A stretch of 64,000 nucleotides of DNA. Origin: Salinarchaeum sp. Harcht-Bsk1. Its GTDB lineage: Archaea; Halobacteriota; Halobacteria; Halobacteriales; Salinarchaeaceae. The notes below the pieces were generated by a model that was not told the origin of the DNA, ran no database searches, and saw nothing but the letters and a program-made list of their open reading frames with translations. This document shows positions 8,413 to 16,709 of this stretch, piece after piece (position 1 is the stretch's first letter; each line of letters opens with the position of its first letter). A program made the position numbers and the translations under genes. The DNA lies in contig NC_021313.1 of NCBI RefSeq assembly GCF_000403645.1, forward strand, positions 3,181,014 to 3,245,013. Reading direction: 5' to 3'.

Positions 8413-8589
8413 TCAGGCCGATTGCTCCTCGTAGAACCGCTCGAGGGCGTCAGTCCAGGATTCGAACTCTTCCGGCTCGCTCTGGTGTTCGACGGCGACG
8501 CCGACGTAGCCACAGCTTTCGCAGATATCGGCGTCGTGACCGGCCAGCGAGTACGTCTCGATCTCGCCGCCACAACGTGGACACTCCAT
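8413..8589 (-). CDS. Small zinc-ribbon protein
   Basis: A 58-residue protein starting MECPRCGGEIETYSLAG. Two CxxC knuckles (CPRCG at 3-7 and CESCG about 25 residues later) should bind one zinc ion, as in TFIIB-type zinc ribbons. The rest is acidic. The open frame extends upstream to 8679, but a TATA-like ATTAAGG sits about 28 bases before 8589, so the short start is preferred. Role unknown; nucleic-acid or protein binding is possible. Convergent with the actin gene. Confidence 0.7.
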   Translation of the reverse strand: MECPRCGGEIETYSLAGHDADICESCGYVGVAVEHQSEPEEFESWTDALERFYEEQSA

Positions 8590-8747
8590 GTACGAATCCT
8601 CACGCGGCTGGACCTTAATGATTGCCCACGCCCAAATCGGTCCAAGTGCCTCGTTGACGGTCACTCCGGCCAGAATCACCGACGGTCACGTGAGAAAAGA
8701 ACGCGTCTGGATCGATCGAGATATTACTATGGGGCATTCAACAAGGC

Positions 8748-8757
8748 TTTTGTATTA
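8748..8757 (+). promoter_or_regulatory. TATA-like box of the 8780 gene
   Basis: TTTTGTATTA lies 23-32 bases before the ATG at 8780, giving a leaderless promoter for the two-gene unit with the METTL5-type methyltransferase. Confidence 0.5.
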
Positions 8758-8779
8758 GCCAAGTGTATCCCCGAACAGC

Positions 8780-9169
8780 ATGAGCACCACACAGCGGCAG
8801 GCCGTCGACCACGAACCAGTCCAGGACGTCACTGCAGTCCGCCTCGATGCCGAATCGCTGGAGTCGACGTCGCCGGAGTACCTCCGTGACTGTCGAGCGG
8901 GACTCGTCGGCGAGGGCCTCGCTCCCGTCGAACTCGCCGTCGAGGCGCGTTTCGACGCCGACTCTTCGCTCGATACGGAAGCCGAAGCCGATCGAATTCG
9001 CGGCCTGATTCGAGCCGCGACGTTCCTCGGTGCGAATCGGGTCGTCGTCAGGATCGACGCGGCGTCCGTGCCAGACGCTGCGGACACTGCACTGCGGGCC
9101 TGTGCCGAGCGAGCGAGGAGGGAGGGCGTCGGATTCGAGATCGAGGGACCGGTTACGATCGACGACTGA
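8780..9169 (+). CDS. Haloarchaeal protein of unknown function, coupled to a methyltransferase
   Basis: A 129-residue soluble acidic protein without a motif I recognise. The predicted pattern is alternating strands and helices (VELAVEARF, IRGLIRAATFLGANRVVVRID, ALRACAERARREGVGFEIEG), ending with a strand. Its stop codon overlaps the methyltransferase start by one base (TGATG), so the two are translationally coupled and may work together. Confidence 0.7.
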   Translation: MSTTQRQAVDHEPVQDVTAVRLDAESLESTSPEYLRDCRAGLVGEGLAPVELAVEARFDADSSLDTEAEADRIRGLIRAATFLGANRVVVRIDAASVPDAADTALRACAERARREGVGFEIEGPVTIDD

Positions 9170-9795
9170 TGAGCACGCGCCGATCGCTCGCGCAGCGGCT
9201 GGGCGTGGTCGCGGGCTTCGACGACCCGCGGGTCGACCTCGAGCAGTATCCGACGCCACCGGAGCTGGCGGCCTACCTCGTTCACGTCGCAGACCTGCAG
9301 GGTGACCTCGCTGATCGGACCGTCGTCGACCTCGGTGCAGGCACCGGGATGCTCGCCCTCGCGGCGGCCCTCCGTGGTGCAGGGCTCGTCGTCGGCGTCG
9401 AGCTAGACCGCGATCCGCTGGAGACGGCCGTCCAGAACGAACGAAAAGTCGCGACCACGACCGATATCGATTGGGTGCAGGGTGACGCGACCCGTTCCCC
9501 GCTCGCTACGGATCGGTCCCGGACGACCGTGCTGATGAATCCGCCATTCGGCGCACAGCACGGGAACCGTGGGGCCGACAAGGCGTTTCTCGAGACGGCT
9601 CGCTCGATCGCTTCGGTTTCCTATTCCGTGCACAACGAAGGGAGTCAGGAGTTCGTGGAGGCGTTTGCAGCGGACGTCGGGGGCGAGGTGACCCACGCAT
9701 ATGAGGCCGAGTTCGAACTCGACAATCAGTTCGTCTTTCACGAGGACGAGCAGCGAATCCTCGACGCCGAAGTGTTCCGCATCGAGTGGGAGTAG
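9169..9795 (+). CDS. METTL5-family N6-adenine RNA methyltransferase
   Basis: A 208-residue class I SAM methyltransferase. Motif I is VVDLGAGTGMLALAA, followed by GVELDRDPL, and the catalytic motif IV is NPPFG, the signature of N6-adenine methyltransferases. EQYPTPPELAAYLV before motif I and FGAQHGNRGADKAFL after NPPFG match the METTL5 group. Eukaryotic METTL5 makes m6A in 18S rRNA; an archaeal small-subunit rRNA target is plausible but not shown here. Second gene of the 8780 unit. Confidence 0.82.
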   Translation: MSTRRSLAQRLGVVAGFDDPRVDLEQYPTPPELAAYLVHVADLQGDLADRTVVDLGAGTGMLALAAALRGAGLVVGVELDRDPLETAVQNERKVATTTDIDWVQGDATRSPLATDRSRTTVLMNPPFGAQHGNRGADKAFLETARSIASVSYSVHNEGSQEFVEAFAADVGGEVTHAYEAEFELDNQFVFHEDEQRILDAEVFRIEWE

Positions 9796-9811
9796 GCGCT
9801 TCCGTGCCCGT

Positions 9812-11737
9812 TCAGATCTGTCGATAGGTCTCCCGCTGGGCGATCTGCACGCGCGTTCCGTCTGCAATCGCGAAGATTGTCACGAGGTCGTTGGACTGGC
9901 CGGTGCTGAACGTGATGGGCCCGACCTGCGTGTCGTTGCCGATCGCTGGAATCGGGGACCGACCGACGGTCGAGTTGTTCTGGTAGACGCGGAGTTCGAA
10001 GCGATCGCGCGCCGGGACGAGGCCGACCGTGTGGTTCTCGATCACCGGCTGTGCGCGTTGCTCCGGACTCGAGTACGCGCGGATCGATTCGTTGCCGTGG
10101 CTGAGGTCGATCGCGTACGCAGTGTCGTTCCCGGTGACGGTCCAGCCGATCCGGTCTGCGTGGACCGTCTCCCGCCAGCCCACACCCCCGACGGTGACCG
10201 ATCCGTCTCCTTCACTGGCGAGGTACTGCTTGGAGAGCGCCGTCGTCCAGATGTGGCGCTCCTCGTTGACGACGATGACGCCACTCGTGGGGACGGCGGT
10301 TTCGTTCGCGACGGCCGGTAGCTCGATCGCGGGGATCATCTGATTTCGTACGTCCTCGGCGTAGGTGATCGAGTACCCGTCGACCTCGATCGACTGGTCG
10401 CTGGGAACGGGGTCGTCACCGACGGTCACGAGATTCGGGATCGTTGCCGGAATCGCGACGAGGACCAATACGACGACGAGTACGGTGAACGTCGACTGGA
10501 AGCCGGTCGGTGCTGCGTCGAACGTGACCGGTGCGAGCACGGCGACCGCAGGGACTGCGAGGACCAGTGCGAACAAACCGACGACCACCAGCACGACGAA
10601 GGATTTGCCCGCGACGATCGAGTACCCGCCGGTAGCTGTGACCGCCAGGGCGAGGAGGGCGAGGAACCCGATAGCGACCTGGCTCGGCGTCGGTGACCTC
10701 GGCAGCCTCGCAAGTGTGGCCGTAACGGGCCGATCGCTAGACGTTACGGCGAGTGCCACGAGGACGGCGAGTCCGACGACGAGACTGACGCCGAGGCCTC
10801 GATAGAGGACGTACACGCCGTTCCCCTCGAACCAGTAGACCGCCCAGAGTCCCTCGCTCATCCCGTAGACGAGCATCGCGAGGAAGACGCGGTTCACGTT
10901 CGGGGCGACGCTTCGGTGGTGCATCAGCGCGAGACCGAGAACGACGCCGAGGAGGATCCCGAGCGCGTGGCCCTGCACAGCGATCGTCGCCCACCAGGGA
11001 ACGCTCGGCGCGCTGCCGGAGATTTCGGCGTACACCACCGGATACTGGATGGCGTAGTATGTCGTCGAGAGCACGCCGGAGAGCAGGATCGCGACCAGCG
11101 TCGCGATCGGGTACCGGACGAGGGCGAAGGCGGCGAACGCGAACACGACGCCCGAGAAGCCGATCACGGGCCCGACCGCGAAGAGGGCCGTGAGGAGACC
11201 GAGTGCGAGGACCGCGCCTGGGAAGCAAACGAAGGCACGTACCCAGGGGATCGTGGTCCAGGTCTGCAGTCGTTCGCGGAGCCGTGGCGTGCCGTCAAGT
11301 CGATCAGTAGCCTGGTCCGTCGATCGATCGCTCGTCGTGGATCGGCTACCGCCCGGGTAGTGACCCCAGGCGTACTCCGCGATCGGTGCGAGCGCGATCG
11401 TTCCCATCAGATTGCCGACGAGGTGTCCCGACGAACTGTGGGCGAACCCCGCGGTGAGGAGTCCGACTGGGTACAGGTAGGACCAGGCACGGAAGGGGAT
11501 CACCGTCGGATCGTGCCAGTGTTCGATACCGCCCTGCACGAAGAGGTAGACGGCGAGGACGAACGCGATAGAGACGAGCGTCCCCCAGGGGACGCCGTAC
11601 CAGAACCGATCGGTGAGCCGCTTCCGCCACCGATCTCCGTCGCCGAGATACCACGCGATCGCGAGTGCGACGGCGTAGGTGGCGACGATGAGTACGGCGT
11701 ACGGCGACGGGAGCATCAGTGGATCCGTAGCACTCAC
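9812..11737 (-). CDS. Rhomboid-family intramembrane serine protease with C-terminal ectodomain (copy 1)
   Basis: A 641-residue membrane protein. The rhomboid core spans about residues 45-275: HSSSGHLVGN carries the conserved His100, His105 and Asn109, GFSG carries the nucleophile Ser195, and VQGHALG carries the catalytic His257. A hydrophilic loop (about 130-160) interrupts the core. Five more hydrophobic segments follow (about 283-450), then a soluble domain of about 190 residues, probably outside the cell, with GGVGWRETV. The ectodomain and architecture are shared with the next gene, so the two arose by tandem duplication. Substrate unknown. Confidence 0.85.
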   Translation of the reverse strand: MSATDPLMLPSPYAVLIVATYAVALAIAWYLGDGDRWRKRLTDRFWYGVPWGTLVSIAFVLAVYLFVQGGIEHWHDPTVIPFRAWSYLYPVGLLTAGFAHSSSGHLVGNLMGTIALAPIAEYAWGHYPGGSRSTTSDRSTDQATDRLDGTPRLRERLQTWTTIPWVRAFVCFPGAVLALGLLTALFAVGPVIGFSGVVFAFAAFALVRYPIATLVAILLSGVLSTTYYAIQYPVVYAEISGSAPSVPWWATIAVQGHALGILLGVVLGLALMHHRSVAPNVNRVFLAMLVYGMSEGLWAVYWFEGNGVYVLYRGLGVSLVVGLAVLVALAVTSSDRPVTATLARLPRSPTPSQVAIGFLALLALAVTATGGYSIVAGKSFVVLVVVGLFALVLAVPAVAVLAPVTFDAAPTGFQSTFTVLVVVLVLVAIPATIPNLVTVGDDPVPSDQSIEVDGYSITYAEDVRNQMIPAIELPAVANETAVPTSGVIVVNEERHIWTTALSKQYLASEGDGSVTVGGVGWRETVHADRIGWTVTGNDTAYAIDLSHGNESIRAYSSPEQRAQPVIENHTVGLVPARDRFELRVYQNNSTVGRSPIPAIGNDTQVGPITFSTGQSNDLVTIFAIADGTRVQIAQRETYRQI

Positions 11738-11789
11738 TTCGTATAGGTCGTGTGGTCTCTGGCACTCGCAGCGTAGCCTCGATCGATCG

Positions 11790-11817
11790 CTCTCGATCGA
11801 CCGCTCTCGATCGACCG
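11790..11817. repeat. Two copies of a 14-base direct repeat
   Basis: CTCTCGATCGACCG occurs twice head to tail upstream of rhomboid copy 1 (11790-11803 and 11804-11817). It lies in the 154-base gap between the paralogs and may be simple slippage. Confidence 0.5.
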
Positions 11818-11840
11818 CAGTAGCACGTACCTACGCGCTC

Positions 11841-11891
11841 GACGCTACGTCTTCACGTTTGACGCCAGGTCTTCACTTACGACGCTCCGTC
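11841..11891. repeat. About 2.5 copies of a 20-base imperfect tandem repeat
   Basis: The units at 11841-11860 and 11861-11880 both follow the pattern GACGC-x5-TCTTCAC, and a third partial unit starts at 11881 and runs to the stop codon of rhomboid copy 2. The repeats lie between the two rhomboid genes and may mark the duplication joint or ordinary slippage. Confidence 0.45.
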
Positions 11892-13625
11892 CTACGCGTA
11901 CGTCTCTTCGGTCGCGACGAGCGCCCGGCTATCGTCGGTCTCCATGTAGACGTGCTGGACGCCGTCCTCCGTTTCAGAGGTGATCGTGATCCCGCCGAGC
12001 GTGGTGGATCCGTTCCCGTCGGGGATCGCGACGGTTTCGGCCGTGCCGTCGGCGTTCGAGACGCGCAGTTCGAAGGCGTCTCGGGTGGGAACGACGGTGA
12101 CTGCGTGGCCGTCGATTCGCGCACCGGCAGTCAGGGGATCGGAGGTGAACGACCGAACGGTCTCGTCGTCGTGGTGAAGGTCCACGACGAACGCCGTCTC
12201 GTTCCCCGCGACGTTCCACCCGGTGCGCTGGGCCCGAACGGTCTCCCGCCAACCGGGCCCACCGACGACGACCGTCTCGTTCCCCGAGTGCGCGAGGGCG
12301 TCCGGTCGAACGACCCTCGTCCAGATCTCCCGATCCTCGCTAATGAGCACCACGCCGGAGACTTCGTTCGCGAAGATCTCTTCCGTCCCTTCGCCGAGGT
12401 CGACGCCGGGGACGTGCCCGCTGGTGGTGTTGTTGGCGTACGCGACCGTGTAGTCCTGGATCTCGATCGCCTGGGACTGCTCGATGCCAGCGTCGTCTAC
12501 GGCGACGATCCCGAACAGGACGGTGGGCAAGGCGAGGAGGACGGTTAGCAGGACCAGCGCACCGATCGCTCCCTTCCGCTTCGTGAGCCACGAGGAGGAC
12601 CGCGTGCTCGTCGCCGCGACGGTGACGAGTCCAGTGACGACAAGAAGGGCAACGACGCCTGCCCCGCGATAGAGGTAGAAGACGTCGTCGCCGCCCGGCC
12701 ACACGACGAGCCAGAGCGACATCGCGAGGCCGATACCGACGAGGCCGAAGAACACGCGCTGCGTCGAGGGAATCCGGTTTCGCTTCGTCAACAGTGCGAG
12801 TGCGGCGAAGGCGCCCAGGAGGAAGCCCAGCGCGTGGGCCTGGAACCCGATCCCGGCCCAGGACGGCGGCGACGGCGGCCCGGACGAGACGGTGCCCCGG
12901 ACGATCGGATTCGCGAGCGCGTTCCAGACGACGCCCAGTGCGCTCGCAGCGACCACGCCGACCACAGTCCTGAGGGGGTAGTAGACGACTGCGAATCCGA
13001 TGATGCCGTAGACTGCACCGGAAAATCCGAGACCCGGGCCGAGCGAGTAGACGGAGGTCAGGAGTGCAATCGCGAACAGCGCCCCAGGGAAGAGCACCAG
13101 TGCTCGGACGAGCGGTCGTTCGACGAAGGATCTGGCAGCGCTCCCGGTTGGTTGATCCGGGAGCAGTTCGTCGTCGGTATCCCAGGGCTCGTCGTCACCC
13201 CCGTCGGTTTCGGCGTCTGCCCCGCCAGACTGTGGGTCGCCATCGGAATCGTACGTGGATCGGGGATAGTGACTCCAGGCGTACTCGGCGATTGGCGCGA
13301 GGGCCAGCGTGCCAGTCATGTTCCCGATCAGGTGCGCCGGAGAGCCGTGAGAGAACCCGGCGGTGACGAGCCCCAGTGGGTAGAAGTACGACCAGGAGAC
13401 GAACGCGTAGACCACCGGATCGCTCCAGTGGGTGAGGCCGCTCTGGGCGAAGAGGTAGAACGCGACGACGGACCCGACGACGAGCACGGTTCCCCACGGG
13501 ACGCCGAGGACGAACCTGTCCTCGAGTCTGGCCCGCCACCGGCCACGTCCTTCGTAGAACCAGATGCCCGCGGTGACCACCAGTAACGCGAGTGCGACGA
13601 CGATCTGCGTCGGGGAGGGTTCCAT
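11892..13625 (-). CDS. Rhomboid-family intramembrane serine protease with C-terminal ectodomain (copy 2)
   Basis: A 577-residue paralog of the neighbouring gene. The core shows [10 protein letters not shown] (His93, His98, Asn102), GFSG with nucleophile Ser202, and FQAHALG with catalytic His264. An acidic loop at about 123-165 ([10 protein letters not shown]..., Asp-rich) lies inside the core, as in copy 1. Further membrane segments follow, then the ectodomain with [16 protein letters not shown]. Copy 2 lies upstream of copy 1 on the same strand, 154 bases apart. Both catalytic residues are present in both copies, so both are probably active. Confidence 0.85.
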   Translation of the reverse strand: MEPSPTQIVVALALLVVTAGIWFYEGRGRWRARLEDRFVLGVPWGTVLVVGSVVAFYLFAQSGLTHWSDPVVYAFVSWSYFYPLGLVTAGFSHGSPAHLIGNMTGTLALAPIAEYAWSHYPRSTYDSDGDPQSGGADAETDGGDDEPWDTDDELLPDQPTGSAARSFVERPLVRALVLFPGALFAIALLTSVYSLGPGLGFSGAVYGIIGFAVVYYPLRTVVGVVAASALGVVWNALANPIVRGTVSSGPPSPPSWAGIGFQAHALGFLLGAFAALALLTKRNRIPSTQRVFFGLVGIGLAMSLWLVVWPGGDDVFYLYRGAGVVALLVVTGLVTVAATSTRSSSWLTKRKGAIGALVLLTVLLALPTVLFGIVAVDDAGIEQSQAIEIQDYTVAYANNTTSGHVPGVDLGEGTEEIFANEVSGVVLISEDREIWTRVVRPDALAHSGNETVVVGGPGWRETVRAQRTGWNVAGNETAFVVDLHHDDETVRSFTSDPLTAGARIDGHAVTVVPTRDAFELRVSNADGTAETVAIPDGNGSTTLGGITITSETEDGVQHVYMETDDSRALVATEETYA

Positions 13626-13725
13626 TGGGGAAAGCCACGACCACCGGCCTTGTGAGCTATTCGGTCGCCTGCTGGCCGCGCAACGCTTCGAAAGCTACAA
13701 ACGCGCCTCGCAAGTATCACATCGC

Positions 13726-14004
13726 ATGGACCTGCGGGTCATCGACCTATCGGACGAGGAGCTCTCTATCGAGATCGCCGGGGAGGATCACACGTTCATG
13801 AACGTGCTCAAGGGCACGCTGCTGGAGACCGACGGCGTCGAGGCAGCGACCTACGACATGAACCCCGAGCAGTCCGGCGGCCAGACCGACCCGATCCTCA
13901 CCGTCAAGACAGACGGCGTCGATCCGCTGGAGGCCCTGGAGGACGCTGCTGGTCAGGTGAAGGAGAAGACGACGGCGCTGAGCGACGCGGTGAAGGCGGC
14001 GTAA
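13726..14004 (+). CDS. rpoL: DNA-directed RNA polymerase subunit L (Rpo11)
   Basis: A 92-residue subunit that pairs with Rpo3 in the assembly platform of archaeal RNA polymerase, like eukaryotic RPB11 and the alpha N-terminal domain. The conserved segment [15 protein letters not shown] contains the family's H-T-x-x-N-x-L pattern, followed by the TYDMNPEQ strand. The frame is open upstream, but ATG 13726 gives the normal subunit length. It lies opposite rhomboid copy 2 with 100 bases between. Confidence 0.93.
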   Translation: MDLRVIDLSDEELSIEIAGEDHTFMNVLKGTLLETDGVEAATYDMNPEQSGGQTDPILTVKTDGVDPLEALEDAAGQVKEKTTALSDAVKAA

Positions 14005-14061
14005 TTTCTCGATAGTAGGCGTTCGCTCCGACAGAACTCGTTGCACAGCGATCGGAGCCGG

Positions 14062-14877
14062 TTACAATCGAACTGGAACGCCCCGCTCGTCGAGGTACTC
14101 CTTCACCTCGCGAATCGAGTACTCGTCGAAGTGGAAGATGGACGCGGCGAGCGCGGCGTCCGCGTCTGCCTCCGTGAAGACTTCGTAGGCGTCCTCGGGA
14201 CCGCCACAGCCGGAGGAGGCGATGACGGGTGTACTGACAGCGTCGCAGACTGCGTTCATCAGCGGAATGTCGTAGCCGTCCTTCGTTCCGTCGGCGTCGA
14301 TGGAGTTGACGAATAGCTCGCCCGCGCCACGCGATTCCGCCTCCTTCGACCACTCGACGACGTCCTGGCCGGTCCCTTCGCGACCACCTTTGACGGTGCA
14401 CTCGAACCAGCAGGACTCGCCGTCGACCTCGGCGTAGTACTCGCCCTGTTCGTCGAAGCGCCGGCGGGCGTCGACGGAGATGACGATGCACTGGGAGCCG
14501 AAGGCGGCGGCGCCCTCCTCGATGAGTTCGGGCCGCTCCAGCGCGCCGGTGTTGATCGAGCACTTGTCCGCACCTGCCCGGAGCGTCTCCTTGACGTCCG
14601 CCTTGGTCCGGATCCCGCCGCCGACGGTCAGCGGGATGAACACCTCGTCGGCGACGGCGGAGACGGTCTCGAGCATCGTCTCCCGGCCATCGGCAGAGGC
14701 GGTGATGTCGAGGAAGACGAACTCGTCGGCGCCCGACTCGTTGTACCGTTTCGCCATCTCGACGGGGTCGCCGGTGTACTCGAGGTCCTCGAAGTTGACG
14801 CCCGTGTAGACCGCGGCGTTCCCCTCGTCGTCGACGTCGACGTCGATACAGGGGATGATCCGCTTCGTGAGTCCCAT
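14062..14877 (-). CDS. hisF: Imidazole glycerol phosphate synthase, cyclase subunit (HisF)
   Basis: A 271-residue beta/alpha-barrel enzyme. It joins ammonia delivered by HisH to PRFAR, giving IGP and AICAR in histidine synthesis. RIIPCIDVD carries the catalytic Asp12 and VISVDARR the second catalytic Asp136. TVGGGIRT and the second phosphate-binding [13 protein letters not shown] loop are intact. Length is normal; there is a small halophilic insertion near residues 15-22. hisH and the rest of the pathway are not in the window, as usual for dispersed haloarchaeal his genes. Confidence 0.96.
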   Translation of the reverse strand: MGLTKRIIPCIDVDVDDEGNAAVYTGVNFEDLEYTGDPVEMAKRYNESGADEFVFLDITASADGRETMLETVSAVADEVFIPLTVGGGIRTKADVKETLRAGADKCSINTGALERPELIEEGAAAFGSQCIVISVDARRRFDEQGEYYAEVDGESCWFECTVKGGREGTGQDVVEWSKEAESRGAGELFVNSIDADGTKDGYDIPLMNAVCDAVSTPVIASSGCGGPEDAYEVFTEADADAALAASIFHFDEYSIREVKEYLDERGVPVRL

Positions 14878-14990
14878 TCGTGTAGTGGTTGCCGCGGACG
14901 GGGCAAAAACCGTGCGTTCGATCGCAGTATTCGCCGCGGCGCCACCGGGGACGTGAACCGGACCGTCCCCGACCGCGCGGGATAGCTGCG

Positions 14991-14997
14991 TTTAAGG
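14991..14997 (+). promoter_or_regulatory. TATA-like box of the 15021 gene
   Basis: TTTAAGG starts 30 bases before the ATG at 15021, which fits a leaderless transcript and supports that start over the longer open frame. Confidence 0.55.
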
Positions 14998-15020
14998 AGA
15001 GAGCGACGCGAGATGCGTCC

Positions 15021-15317
15021 ATGAGCGACGACGAGAAGGAGTCCGACTCCGTGGGTCCGGACATCGACCTCGAGAAGATCGCAGCGGACGGCGACGGCTC
15101 GCACGGCGACGCCGCCGCTGGCGACGCTGACACCGGTCACCACGGGAGCGACGAGGAGCACAGTCACGGGCCGGACACGCACGACCACGACGACGCGACG
15201 ACCGGTCGATCGACCGCGCCCCAGAGCGAGTTCACGACGCGGCAAGCGATGATCGGCGCGCTGGTGACGGCCGTCGGCATCGTCGTCGCCTACGCCGTTC
15301 CCGGACTCCTCGGATAA
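15021..15317 (+). CDS. Small tail-anchored-type membrane protein, haloarchaeal
   Basis: A 98-residue protein. Residues 1-68 are highly hydrophilic, rich in Asp, His and Gly (GHHGSDEEHSHGPDTHDHDD), and could bind metal. Residues about 72-95 form one hydrophobic helix (MIGALVTAVGIVVAYAVPGLLG) at the C-terminus, so the protein is probably anchored by its tail. No function can be assigned. It is divergent from hisF. Confidence 0.7.
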   Translation: MSDDEKESDSVGPDIDLEKIAADGDGSHGDAAAGDADTGHHGSDEEHSHGPDTHDHDDATTGRSTAPQSEFTTRQAMIGALVTAVGIVVAYAVPGLLG

Positions 15318-15371
15318 TCACGTGGACTCTCTCCTCGAACGATCCACTGTCGCACTCGAACTGTACTGTCG

Positions 15372-15764
15372 TTAGACCAATTTGACGAGAACGACCGCGA
15401 GACCGACCCCGAACAGCGACGCGAGCAGGGTTCCGAGAGCGAACGTCCCCGCTGCCAGTGGCCGGTCCTCGCGCCAGAGCGTCACCGTACGAACCGAGAA
15501 GGTCGAGAACGTCGTCAGCGACCCACAGAACCCGACGCTCGCGACGAGAACCGCGTCACGACCAGGTGCGAGCAGGACGAGGAGCGTCGCGAGAAACGTG
15601 CCGATGGCGTTGACCACCATCACCGAGATCGGAAAGTGGTCGAGGCCGACGAGTTCCCCGATTCCGAATCGCGTCAGCGCACCCGCTGCCCCACCGACGC
15701 CAACGAGCAGCGCTGGCGAGAGGCCGCCCGACAGCACTGAGTGCGAGTACGCGGCCTCGATCAC
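15372..15764 (-). CDS. crcB: CrcB/Fluc-type fluoride channel subunit (second gene)
   Basis: A 130-residue protein with four membrane helices. GGAAGALTRFGIG, VNAIGTFLATLL and GFCGSLTTFSTFS are the family signatures; the last holds the phenylalanine and threonine residues of the fluoride path. The frame opens further upstream, but GTG at 15764 overlaps the stop of the preceding crcB (GTGA), a typical coupled start. Paired non-identical CrcB proteins probably form a dual-topology heterodimer that exports fluoride. Confidence 0.88.
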   Translation of the reverse strand: MIEAAYSHSVLSGGLSPALLVGVGGAAGALTRFGIGELVGLDHFPISVMVVNAIGTFLATLLVLLAPGRDAVLVASVGFCGSLTTFSTFSVRTVTLWREDRPLAAGTFALGTLLASLFGVGLAVVLVKLV

Positions 15765-16138
15765 CACCGTCCACCTCCACGCTCGGCTATCGCGAGGCCG
15801 AGGCCGGCGCACGTAAAGCCGACGGCGTACGTGGCAACCACGTAGCCGATTGCAACCGGCGGGTCACTCTGGATCGTTCCGACGACGAACGCGCTGTAGG
15901 TCGTAAACGACGAGAGGAACCCGGTCGCAGCGAATCGCCGGAGCCGATCGCTGCCCCCGTGATCGAGCCAGCCGGCGAGGACCAGCGCGAGAGCGACGCT
16001 CCCGATAGCGTTCACGAGGAGCGTCGACTCGAGCGAGGCGCCGACGAGAACGTCGACGCCGTAGCGGACGATGGCGCCGGCGAAGCCACCGCTCGCGACG
16101 AGCGGGCCAGGACCGAATCGGTGCAGCGGCTCCGTCAT
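15761..16138 (-). CDS. crcB: CrcB/Fluc-type fluoride channel subunit (first gene)
   Basis: A 125-residue four-helix membrane protein, paralogous to the next gene. GGFAGAIVRYGVD, VNAIGSVALALVL and GFLSSFTTYSAFVV correspond to the CrcB signatures. ATG 16138 (MTEPLHRFG) is preferred over the ATG eight codons upstream because MTEP precedes the first helix with a normal spacing. The 4-base overlap with the second crcB gene indicates co-translation. No fluoride riboswitch is visible upstream. Confidence 0.86.
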   Translation of the reverse strand: MTEPLHRFGPGPLVASGGFAGAIVRYGVDVLVGASLESTLLVNAIGSVALALVLAGWLDHGGSDRLRRFAATGFLSSFTTYSAFVVGTIQSDPPVAIGYVVATYAVGFTCAGLGLAIAERGGGRW

Positions 16139-16182
16139 GGGTCGTCTTGCCAACTGCTGCACGAACGAGAGACAGCAACGGA

Positions 16183-16197
16183 CCGCAGGAACTGCGG
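16183..16197. other. Six-base-pair hairpin upstream of crcB
   Basis: CCGCAG-GAA-CTGCGG can fold into a stem of six pairs with a three-base loop, 45 bases before the first crcB start and downstream of the RHH gene. It may end the RHH transcript or be incidental. Confidence 0.3.
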
Positions 16198-16247
16198 GGA
16201 TCGATGGGCGGTGAGGCGAACGATGCGTGTGGACGCCACGACGCCGA

Positions 16248-16466
16248 TCAGAAGACGTACTCGTCGTCGTGGCCCATCATGCCGTCGTCCTCCAGGCCAC
16301 CGGGTTCGTTCTCGTCGTCCATGGGACCGCTCGTCTTGTAGGCCTTGAGTCCGGTCGAGAGGAGTTCCTCGATGGCCTCCTCCCGGTTGACGAACTCTCC
16401 TTTCTCGACGAGCTGGGCGATCTGCATCTCGAGGTGCTCCGGGACCGTTATCTCGACTTTCGGCAT
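16248..16466 (-). CDS. Small ribbon-helix-helix (CopG-like) protein
   Basis: A 72-residue protein. MPKVEITVPEHLEMQIAQLVEKGEF fits the beta-strand plus first helix of a ribbon-helix-helix DNA-binding fold, and NREEAIEELLSTGLKAY the second helix. The last 25 residues are acidic and flexible. ATG 16466 is chosen over an ATG ten codons upstream because MPKV begins the strand and a TATA box lies about 30 bases before it. It precedes the two crcB genes on the same strand, 110 bases away; regulation of crcB is possible but unproved. Confidence 0.75.
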   Translation of the reverse strand: MPKVEITVPEHLEMQIAQLVEKGEFVNREEAIEELLSTGLKAYKTSGPMDDENEPGGLEDDGMMGHDDEYVF

Positions 16467-16493
16467 CGGACGTGCGGCGGTTCGGCAGAGGGC

Positions 16494-16502
16494 CATTTAA
16501 GT
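16494..16502 (-). promoter_or_regulatory. TATA-like box of the RHH gene
   Basis: The minus strand reads AACTTAAAT about 28-36 bases before the start at 16466, in keeping with a leaderless or nearly leaderless transcript. Confidence 0.5.
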
Positions 16503-16709
16503 TTGACGGGGAGGTGTGCAACCGGTGCGACAGCAAAACCGACAGATGGAAGCGTCGTCGTGCCCCGTCCGCTCTCTGACCCTGCTGGAGCCGCGTTCAA
16601 AGCGACCCCTGACCCCGCGATTCCCGTCGATTCGTCGGCCTGGGTCTCGTGACGGGCCGATTCATCGAATGGGATAGCCTGAAGGGACCACGGCACTGAG
16701 ACCACGTCA

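Noticed and set aside
16139-16247. Fluoride riboswitch upstream of crcB
   Set aside because: I looked for the conserved GG-x-GATGG start and the CTGATG-type core on the minus strand and found neither.
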